Assembly (NCBI RefSeq): GCF_003323735.1
Contig: NZ_QOIM01000021.1
Span: forward strand, 124,001 to 188,000
Origin: Streptomyces reniochalinae
GTDB taxonomy: Bacteria; Actinomycetota; Actinomycetes; Streptomycetales; Streptomycetaceae
Reading direction: 5' to 3'
Length of the DNA: 64,000 nucleotides
The notes under the pieces were generated by a model. The model did not search any database and had not been told where the DNA came from. It worked only from the letters and a program-made list of their open reading frames with translations. The position numbers and the translations under genes were made by a program. This document shows positions 53,613 to 60,408 of this stretch, one piece after another. Positions within the stretch are counted from its first letter, which is position 1. Each line of letters opens with the position of its first letter.

Positions 53613-53631
53613 GTTTCCACCGGAGGTGACG

Positions 53632-54429
53632 ATGACCGAGGACAGGCGCGGCGGCCAGGCAGCAGCAAGGGGGAGTGACGGGCGCGGCGACCACGACGCG
53701 CGCACCGGCCGCGGGGCAACCGACGAGGGCCCCGCCCCCGCACCACCCGGGTCGTCCCCCCGCCGGCGCCGTGACGCACGCCGCAACAGGGAACTGCTCA
53801 CCGACGCCGCCCACGAGGTCTTCACCGAGCAGGGGCTGGAAGCCCCCTTCGACGTGATCGCCCGACGGGCCGGCATCGGCAACGCGACGCTCTACCGCCA
53901 CTTCCCCACCCGCGCCGCCCTCGTGAACGCCGTCTTCCGCGACCTGCTGACGCACACGATGACCGTCGGCGAACAGGCCAGAACCGCCGAGGACGCCTGG
54001 TCGGGGCTGTGCGGCTACCTCGCGGAGATCTTCACCGTCCTGGCCTCCGACCGCGGCGCGAACGACCTGATGACCACCCACCTCGAAGGCGTCCAGACGC
54101 TGGAGACGGTCCACGCGCACAATCGCGAGACGGTCGACATCCTGCTGCGGCGAGGACACACGGAATCCACCATCCGTACCGACGTCACCACCGAGGACGT
54201 CCTCTTCAGCTTCGCCGCCCTGGGCCGCGCCGTCCCCGCGCTGACCGCCGCCACCACCCCCGACGCCTGGCGCCGCCCCCTCACCCTCTTCCTCGACGCC
54301 CTCCGCGCCCCCTCCCTCCCCCCGTCCCCCCTCCCCACCCCACCCCTCACCCCACCCCAACTGGCCACAACACTCCACGAGCTGGCCCCGCACGGGGGCT
54401 CACGCCCGGGCCCACACGAAAAAAGGTGA
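53632..54429 (+). CDS. TetR-family transcriptional regulator
   Basis: A 265-residue regulator. About 45 polar Arg/Gly/Pro-rich residues precede the TetR HTH (RNRELLTDAAHEVFTEQGLE, then FDVIARRAGIGNATLYRHFP). The ligand domain runs to about residue 225, followed by a Pro-rich tail. The ATG at 53632 has GGAGG five bases upstream; a GTG six bases earlier is less suited. The twin palindromes upstream make autoregulation likely. The gene is divergent from the histidine kinase operon, which could be a second target. Confidence 0.9.
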   Translation: MTEDRRGGQAAARGSDGRGDHDARTGRGATDEGPAPAPPGSSPRRRRDARRNRELLTDAAHEVFTEQGLEAPFDVIARRAGIGNATLYRHFPTRAALVNAVFRDLLTHTMTVGEQARTAEDAWSGLCGYLAEIFTVLASDRGANDLMTTHLEGVQTLETVHAHNRETVDILLRRGHTESTIRTDVTTEDVLFSFAALGRAVPALTAATTPDAWRRPLTLFLDALRAPSLPPSPLPTPPLTPPQLATTLHELAPHGGSRPGPHEKR

Positions 54430-54529
54430 CGCACGAGCGGACACGGCTCGGCGCGCGCTCTCCTCGGCACAGCGGCGCCTTGTCTCCGCGGCGCGACGGT
54501 GTCCTGGTCTACGGGGGGCGCGGCGGTGA

Positions 54530-55390
54530 CTACGGGGCGGACGGCGGCGCCCCGTCCCGTCGCGCGGACGGCTCGTCGGCCCTGGACGCCAGAACGGACC
54601 TGAGCAGTTCCTCCGCCGCACCGAGGCGTTGACGCAGGGCAAGAACCTCCGCATCACGCTCCCTCCGCCCCAGCTCAGCCTCGTGCCGTTGGCTCTCCTC
54701 TTCCCGAGCCCACATGAAGTACAGCTCCGCACGCCGTGCGTGGAGACCGTTCAATCTCTCCATAAGGTGCAGGCGTTCGTCGCGGACCGCGCGCAGCTCG
54801 TCCTGCAACCGCTCGATGCGCCACCCGTGTTCGAGTCGATCAGCTTCCAGAGAGGCAATGCGCTCGCGCAGTTGTTCGTTGCGTCCCCTCTCGCGCCCCA
54901 ACTGCTCGTGCAGGTCGGCGAGCCGGTCGGTGAGGTCGGCCCGGGCCTCCAGGGCGAGGAGGAGTTCCCTGCGGGTCTCGCCCTCGCGGCGGCTCCGCTT
55001 GGTGGCCCGGTCCTGCAGGTCCTCCTCCGCGGCATCCAGGTCGGGCATGCTCAAGAGCGGTGCGGGCGCGGGGGAGTCCTCTTCCTCTTCCCACGCAGCG
55101 GGCGTGGGAAGCGCCAGCGGCGAAGCTTCGTCCCGCACGGCGATCCACAGCGCACGGAACTCCTCCGTGCTGCCTCCCAGAGCCTCCACGACCAGTTCGA
55201 GGAAGCCCCAGCCGGGCGGGCTGTCGCAGCGCAGTACGTTCCCCGCGGTCGTGTGGCTGATCGCCTTGCCGGTGCGCTGCGCGACGACCCTGAAGCTCGG
55301 CTCACCGTTTCGCCGATGAAGAAGCTGGAGGCGGTACCTGAGGTGATCCAGTGCCGTCCCCGGCGGAGGTGGGGACGCTTCCGACGCCAT
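54530..55390 (-). CDS. HTH-like protein with long coiled coil
   Basis: A 286-residue protein. Residues 12-75 (LDHLRYRLQLLHRRNGEPSF, then VVAQRTGKAISHTTAGNVLR) resemble the N-terminal DNA-binding-like domain of Streptomyces proteins that also have the downstream stretch FLELVVEALGGSTEEFRALW. After an acidic linker, residues about 130-270 are an almost unbroken coiled coil with heptad Leu/Arg/Glu (LRERIASLEADRLEHGWRIE). ATG 55388-55390 follows GAGAGGCGGAAG. Could be a regulator or a scaffold protein; the family's function is not known to me. Confidence 0.75.
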   Translation of the reverse strand: MASEASPPPPGTALDHLRYRLQLLHRRNGEPSFRVVAQRTGKAISHTTAGNVLRCDSPPGWGFLELVVEALGGSTEEFRALWIAVRDEASPLALPTPAAWEEEEDSPAPAPLLSMPDLDAAEEDLQDRATKRSRREGETRRELLLALEARADLTDRLADLHEQLGRERGRNEQLRERIASLEADRLEHGWRIERLQDELRAVRDERLHLMERLNGLHARRAELYFMWAREEESQRHEAELGRRERDAEVLALRQRLGAAEELLRSVLASRADEPSARRDGAPPSAP

Positions 55391-55652
55391 CGCTTCCGCC
55401 TCTCCCCGCCCTCTCGCGGACGATTCTCGCCACAACTGCCCCGCCCAGCACGCGTCACCGGTGATCGCCGAGGGCGGCCAGTTCCGTCCAGTGGTGTAAA
55501 GCGATGGAGCAGGACGTTACAACACGGAGGGATGCGGACGGGTACGGCTGTGCCTGACCGATTCCGTATCCGACCTTCCCCGCCACGGGACCGTGGAAGC
55601 GCGGAGTCGCCTTGACCCGCCCGCCCCCTCGTCGTCCTCGGGAGAGCGACCC

Positions 55653-55829
55653 ATGACGCTACTGATCCTGCTGACGGCGGTCGTCCCAGCAGCCGCCTGT
55701 CTCCTCGTCTGCCTGCTCACCGCCGTCTACCTCTGGTCCGGCGACGCCGCCCGCCGAACCCGCGCCTGGCGCGTACTCCGTTCCTTGCTCTCCACGCTCA
55801 CCTCTGATCGCGGGGCGGGCGGCTCGTAG
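55653..55829 (+). CDS. Small membrane protein
   Basis: A 58-residue protein: one long membrane segment (LLILLTAVVPAAACLLVCLL, continuing TAVYLW) and a short basic tail. ATG 55653 has GGGAGAG upstream. It faces away from the coiled-coil protein gene (262-bp gap) and precedes the tRNA-Pro scar. No family recognised. Confidence 0.6.
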   Translation: MTLLILLTAVVPAAACLLVCLLTAVYLWSGDAARRTRAWRVLRSLLSTLTSDRGAGGS

Positions 55830-56028
55830 CCGGAGAGTGTCGCAGGGGTGAGGGGCTCCGGCGCGTTGCTCGGTCTCCCGCGCCCGTGCTCCGTGTGCGG
55901 CCGATGCTGCGCACTACAGCCCTGGATGAGACGGTTGCGCGGAGCGCTCGGCGGCCAGCCAGAGAACTCAGGACGTGTAGCAGGTCCCCCCTCCACGGAG
56001 GGGAGAAGGCGACCACCAAAGGACCTCG

Positions 56029-56074
56029 AAAACCCGTCAGGGCCCGACCCGCTCTCGCGGATCAGGCCCCTGAC
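56029..56074 (-). terminator. Terminator downstream of tRNA-Pro scar
   Basis: A GC-rich hairpin (arms 56036-56052 and 56057-56074, with small mismatches, loop CTC/GAGA) is followed on the minus strand by TTTTCG. It is the expected native terminator of the tRNA-Pro gene. Confidence 0.7.
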
Positions 56075-56089
56075 CTGGTGTTTCCTCTG

Positions 56090-56136
56090 TCGGGGTGGCG
56101 GGATTTGAACCCACGACCTCTTCGTCCCGAACGAGG
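56090..56136 (-). repeat. 3' fragment of tRNA-Pro(CGG): attachment site scar
   Basis: On the minus strand this reads as tRNA-Pro from the anticodon loop TTCGGGA through the stem CGAAG, T-arm GTGGGTTCAAATCCCGC and acceptor CACCCCG with discriminator A. The 5' half (acceptor CGGGGTG and D-arm) is missing from the sequence that follows to the right. So an element was inserted here, lying to the right of this position; the intact tRNA should be beyond the window. Confidence 0.8.
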
Positions 56137-56141
56137 GTCGG
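56117..56141. repeat. Att-like core, first copy
   Basis: CCTCTTCGTCCCGAACGAGG plus five bases lies across the anticodon arm of the tRNA-Pro fragment. It matches 59570-59594 at 23 of 25 positions in the same orientation. Confidence 0.75.
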
Positions 56142-56202
56142 GCACCGACCCCACCTGCCCGGATGCTGTTTTACCTGGTCAGGCTCTTGGTCTCACTTCG
56201 GT

Positions 56203-56300
56203 TTACGTGCCCTCGCGAGGTTCCGGGGAGCGGATCGGCTCCCAGATGGCTCCCAACCTGATGCGGTGAATACGCCCCTCCCCACAGACGTGAACCTCAC
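56203..56300 (-). pseudogene. Possible integrase C-terminal remnant
   Basis: The minus strand holds a short protein-like tail, GRIHRIRLGAIWEPIRSPEP then REGT and a TAA at 56203-56205, about 60 bp from the att core. Integrase genes of actinobacterial elements usually end at this distance from the att site, and a similar tail (GEIWELIFLYRPAEPT) lies beside the second core near 59640-59700. Too short for a firm call. Confidence 0.35.
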
Positions 56301-56548
56301 TCGGCTGAGCGGCGACCGCTGCGCTGCGCCGTATCGGCAGGACGAGTCGCTTCGAGATTCTTGTCGTGTTTCCCGCTCCTTCGGCGGCGCTCGTTCATCT
56401 GCCAGCGCTTACGTCGGTGTTCGAGGAAGCACTTCCACAGCTCCAGACGATGGCGAGACTCCTTCGGAAACGTGAGGCGGAGAAGCCCCAGGAGGATGGT
56501 CGCCGTCAGCAAGGGACCGGCCCCCGAATGGTCGGTGAGGAACCGCAT
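56297..56548 (-). CDS. Small basic hypothetical protein
   Basis: An 83-residue protein with a hydrophobic start (LLTATILLGLLRLTF), then a long basic region (KRWQMNERRRRSGKHDKN). The ATG at 56546-56548 is three bases after the stop of the upstream gene and has GAGGGAC at a good distance, so it is probably co-translated with it. No family recognised. It lies inside the tRNA-Pro accretion region. Confidence 0.5.
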   Translation of the reverse strand: MRFLTDHSGAGPLLTATILLGLLRLTFPKESRHRLELWKCFLEHRRKRWQMNERRRRSGKHDKNLEATRPADTAQRSGRRSAE

Positions 56549-56551
56549 GGA

Positions 56552-57574
56552 TCAGTCCCTCCCCTCGCACAAGGCGAGCGAGGCGGTGCCCAGTGACACC
56601 GTGTACGTGTCTCCGTGGCGAGTGAATCCGGCGCCTTTGATGCCGGCCTCCCAGCGGGTCAGGGCAAGGGCCAGGTCGCGGGGCTCGGGAAAGCCGGTCC
56701 ATCGGAGTGTCCAGGAGTCGCCGGCGCCCCAGAGCTGACGTACAGGCCCGCGCCCCATCACCTCAGGTTTCGTCCTGTCCTTGGATTCGGGGCGCTCCAG
56801 AGGGTCCCAGGACAAGCTGGTCGCCCAGTGACCGCGTCGGTCCACCAGGTTGTAGCGGGAAACGAGGCCAGCCAACAGGGTGCTGGCATCTGCCGAGATC
56901 GGTGGGATCTCGGCCAGGGCACGGCGCTCGGGCTCGGTGAGGCCGTGGTCCACTGTGAGAGAGGTTTCGAATGATGCGTGGCGGCGCTTTCTGCCGAGTG
57001 GGCATCCGGCAGGGTCACCAGTGATCGTCAGAAGTGCGTTGGTGGGGAGATGGCGCAGGCGGAGGGAGCTCTGCCCATGGCAGGTATAGCTGGCCTCGTG
57101 CCGGAGACCAGGAACGCCGAATGAGCCCGAATATTCGCCCTCAGTAGACAGCAGCCGGGTGGCCACGTTCTCCGGCGCGCGCTCTGCCACCATCACCAAA
57201 TGGTCCCGACGAGGCGACATCACCGGGTCGTACGCGGCGACCACCGAGTAGTTCCACCTGGCCGTCGGACCCGTGTATACGTTGCCGTTGAACAGCGCGA
57301 GCGCGAGCAAGGCCCGGAAGTCACGCTGATCGTCTGAGCAGTCGTCAAGGCCCAAGCCGTGGATATCGCCGCCGATCGCGTATCTTGCTGCGGCCTCGCT
57401 CTCCCCGGTGTATGCGACTCGGAGCGGAATCCGGTCCGCGGGCGGCATGGTGTGGACGGGAAGTGCGCCCAACTCCCATGCGGCGCTCAACCGTGCCTGT
57501 TGAAGGGGGATGATTCCCCCGGAGTCTCGCTGGATGCGGCGTGCGAGTTGGGTGATGTCGCTGTTGCGGGTCAT
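56552..57574 (-). CDS. Hypothetical protein of tRNA-Pro island
   Basis: A 340-residue soluble protein that I do not recognise. It starts MTRNSDITQLARRIQRDSGG and has no signal peptide or membrane segment. It contains ELGALPVHTMPPADRIPLRV and an HGLGLDDCSDDQRDFRALLA segment. The C-terminal part has TASLALCEG. Codon use is less GC-biased than in the core genes. It is followed at once by the 83-residue gene. The 282 bp upstream (57575-57856) show no gene. Confidence 0.65.
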   Translation of the reverse strand: MTRNSDITQLARRIQRDSGGIIPLQQARLSAAWELGALPVHTMPPADRIPLRVAYTGESEAAARYAIGGDIHGLGLDDCSDDQRDFRALLALALFNGNVYTGPTARWNYSVVAAYDPVMSPRRDHLVMVAERAPENVATRLLSTEGEYSGSFGVPGLRHEASYTCHGQSSLRLRHLPTNALLTITGDPAGCPLGRKRRHASFETSLTVDHGLTEPERRALAEIPPISADASTLLAGLVSRYNLVDRRGHWATSLSWDPLERPESKDRTKPEVMGRGPVRQLWGAGDSWTLRWTGFPEPRDLALALTRWEAGIKGAGFTRHGDTYTVSLGTASLALCEGRD

Positions 57575-57856
57575 GTTCGGCTCCCAGCGGGCGCGCCTCA
57601 GTGCTCCCGCTCACTGCGCCCCATCAGGAGGAACAACAGCCGTACATCACGCGTGCCCTACGGCACTTTGCGCCCTCAACCCTGGGTGGCTGCGGGAGAA
57701 ACCCAGGTCCGACGTAACAGCGAGCGTGTTCGCCTGGTCGGGAGCATAGCGTCTTGAGCGCGTGCAGGCGATGCCAGGAGCTCGCGGCCGTCTGGATTGG
57801 TAAGAGCTCGTGGTGCACACGGCCGAGCCCTGAGGGCCCGGCCGTGAAGCTCCGCC

Positions 57857-59566
57857 TTACGGTTTACCCAGCAGGACGGCCGCGTCCTGAGCTGCCAGGT
57901 CGAGGGCCTCGTCGAGGTGTGCAGGTCGGCGTCCGCCGGCGCTGGCGAGGGCTCCGGTGCCGCCGCCTCCGCCGCCGACGGCCTTGGCGGCGCGGGTCAA
58001 GATGGGGGCTGCTGTGTGGTCGGCCTCGACGAGATCGGGGGAGAGGGCAGCGGCGAGTTGGGCTTTGCCGTCGTGTTCGGTGCCGAGGACGGCGATGACA
58101 GGGCCGGGGCCAACGGCGCGGATGACTTCGGTGACCACGGTGCGCAGTTCGGCCGGGGTGACGCCGGTGATCTTCTTGCTGATGACCCGGCCTCCGGGGA
58201 CCTGGCGGGCTTCGTTCGCGAGGGCGGTGGCCGTGCGGGTGAGGTCAAGGGCCCGCTGACGGGTCAGCTCATCTTCGGCTTGGGCGAGTGCGGCCAGGCG
58301 CTTGCGGAGGGTTTCGGGGGTGTTGGCGGCCGGTGTGCTGAGGAGGTGGGCGAGTTCGTTCAGCAGGAGCCGTTCGGCGTCGGCGTGAGTGAGGGCGCCG
58401 TACCCGGTGAGGGCTTCGATGCGGCGCATGTTGGAGCCGATCGAGGACTCGCTGAGCAGGCGGAAGGTGGCGACCTGGGAGCCGTGTGCGACGTGGGTGC
58501 CGCCGCACAGTTCGCGGGAGAAGTCGCCGATGTCGACGATGCGGACGGTCTCGCCGTACTTCTCGCCGAACAGCGCGATGGCTCCGGCGGCTTCGGCTTC
58601 AGCGCGGGACGCGTGCCAGGCGCTGACCGCCGGGTCGCTCAGGATGTGCCGGTTGACGGCGGCCTCGATGGTGGTGAGCTGGTCGGGGGTGAGGGCGGTG
58701 AAGTGGGCGAAGTCGAAGCGGAGGCGGTCGTTCTCGACCAGGGAGCCCTGCTGGCGGGCGTGGTCGCCGAGGGTGGCCATGACGACCGCGTGCAGGATGT
58801 GGGTGGCCGAGTGCGCGCGCATCAGACCTGAGCGGCGTTCGGCGTCGACCGTGGCATGTCCGGCGTCGCCCGTGCGCAGTTCACCCTCCAGGACGTGGGC
58901 GGTGTGGATGCGGAAGCCGTCGGGGGCGTGTCCGAGCCCGTAGCGGGTGTCGGTGATGCGGACGGTGGCGCCGTCGGCGGTGGTGAAGATGCCTGTGTCG
59001 CCGACTTGTCCCCCGGCCTCTGCGTAGAACGGCGAGCGATCCAGGACGAGTTCGATCTCGTCGCCCTCGCTCGCAGCAGGGGCGATGGTGCCGCCTGTGA
59101 CGAGGCCCTTGACGGCGGCTTCGGCTTCCAGGTGTTCGTAGCCGAGGAATTCGGTGGGCGGTAGGTGGCCGGCCAGTTCGCGGTAGGTGTCCATCTGGCG
59201 CAGGGCCTGGGTGGTCTTGGCCTTTCCACCGCTCTGGGAGCGCTTTCGCTGCTGGTCGAGGAGGTCGGCGAAGCGGTCCTCGTCCACGGTGAGCCCCGCT
59301 TCGTGGGCGGCCTCCACGGTCAGTTCCAGAGGGAACCCGTAGGTGTCGGCCAGCTCGAAGGCGGTCTCGCCGGGCAGCGCGGCCGAGCCGCTGGATCGGG
59401 TGCGGCTGATCGCGGCGTCCAGTAGCCGGGTGCCCTGGGTGAGCGTGCGGGTGAAGGACTCCTCCTCGGCGGTGGTGACCTGGGCGATCAGTTCGGCCTG
59501 GGTGGCGAGTTCGGGCCACACGGGGCCGAGGTTGGCGATGAAGGAGGTGGTGGTCTCCCCGAGCAC
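57857..59566 (-). CDS. AlaRS paralogue without catalytic domain (editing plus C-Ala)
   Basis: A 569-residue protein colinear with the second part of alanyl-tRNA synthetase. It keeps the editing-domain metal motifs HSATH (H252, H256) and CGGTH (C354, H358), the FAEAGGQVGDTG-like stretch (YAEAGGQVGDTG) and the Gly-rich C-Ala signature GGGGGG near 537. The class II aminoacylation domain (about 350 residues in AlaRS) is absent. The open frame starts at a GTG (59564-59566) only three bases from an att-like core. So it may be the stump of a gene cut by integration, or a working stand-alone trans-editing protein (AlaX-like) that deacylates mischarged tRNA-Ala. Confidence 0.85.
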   Translation of the reverse strand: MLGETTTSFIANLGPVWPELATQAELIAQVTTAEEESFTRTLTQGTRLLDAAISRTRSSGSAALPGETAFELADTYGFPLELTVEAAHEAGLTVDEDRFADLLDQQRKRSQSGGKAKTTQALRQMDTYRELAGHLPPTEFLGYEHLEAEAAVKGLVTGGTIAPAASEGDEIELVLDRSPFYAEAGGQVGDTGIFTTADGATVRITDTRYGLGHAPDGFRIHTAHVLEGELRTGDAGHATVDAERRSGLMRAHSATHILHAVVMATLGDHARQQGSLVENDRLRFDFAHFTALTPDQLTTIEAAVNRHILSDPAVSAWHASRAEAEAAGAIALFGEKYGETVRIVDIGDFSRELCGGTHVAHGSQVATFRLLSESSIGSNMRRIEALTGYGALTHADAERLLLNELAHLLSTPAANTPETLRKRLAALAQAEDELTRQRALDLTRTATALANEARQVPGGRVISKKITGVTPAELRTVVTEVIRAVGPGPVIAVLGTEHDGKAQLAAALSPDLVEADHTAAPILTRAAKAVGGGGGGTGALASAGGRRPAHLDEALDLAAQDAAVLLGKP

Positions 59567-59569
59567 CGG

Positions 59570-59594
59570 CCTCTTCGTCCCGAATGAGGTTCGG
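59570..59594. repeat. Att-like core, second copy
   Basis: Direct repeat of 56117-56141 (23 of 25 bases). It lies directly at the 5' edge of the AlaRS-like frame and divides the right-hand region into two tandem segments. Confidence 0.75.
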
Positions 59595-60408
59595 CGAAGA
59601 TCGCAGCCGGGACCGATGGATATTTGTGCTGCTCAGAAGCTTGGAGTGGATGGGTCTCGGGTGGGTTCGGCGGGCCTGTAGAGGAAGATCAGCTCCCAGA
59701 TTTCTCCCACAGTTGTTCTTGGTGACACCGCTGCGTACAGCCAAGCGCGACGGCACTCCCAATGCGACGGCACAGGTGCTCGGTCCGTGGGCGAATGTGA
59801 GGCACGCTCTCCCGGCCGCGGGCTGGGTGAATGGCGTCCCGTAAACGAGCGAGGCTATCCCGCGCCTCATGAATCAGTATGTGCGGGGCTCGATCCCTAT
59901 TGCGGAGACCGTTCTTCTCTCGGCCCGCTTCGTGGGTGAAATTGCTGAACGACCCTCTGGCCAGAAGCTCGTGGTGAGGAGGGGCCTGGTCCGAGGAGGC
60001 TCGGACTTTTCGACCGTCAGTGGCTGCCTTAACACAATTTCGCCTTGCAGGTCGAAATTTAGTAAGCAATACGCTCGATCGGGTGGGAGCTGTCAAGGTG
60101 AAGAGGTGTGTGTAGTCACTCCGGTGGCATGGTTCACCACACACGTCGGTGGTCCATCACCAGCGTCCGCCTCATGCCGCCGTCGGCGGAGCAGGAAGCC
60201 AGTTGAGAGAGCCCAGGCCCACGGTGCCGTTCGGGTTGATCCTTCTACGGGCGTCGGCAGATGGACCGTACGCAGCGGGACGCGCCGCACAACCAGCGTT
60301 GTCGGCTTCAGTCCCGCGGCCGCGAGGTTCCGCCTCGGGCGCGTGTCGCGCGCCCGGTGGGCGGGTGCGCGCTGTCACCCAGCTGAAGCTGGTAGAAGGA
60401 CAACTTCG
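59595..60408. other. 814-bp gap upstream of the 843-residue protein gene
   Basis: No intact gene is convincing. On the minus strand at 59633-59760 a protein-like tail (TTVGEIWELIFLYRPAEPT, ending PSTPSF and stop) may be a second integrase remnant next to the att core. A possible promoter is TGTCAA near 60091 and TAGTCA 16 bases later. Base composition is more AT-rich than elsewhere in the window. Confidence 0.4.

Noticed and set aside
59869..60408. An N-terminal extension of the 843-residue protein up to an ATG at 59869
   Set aside because: The extra 180 codons have no protein-like composition, and the TTG at 60409 has a good ribosome site.
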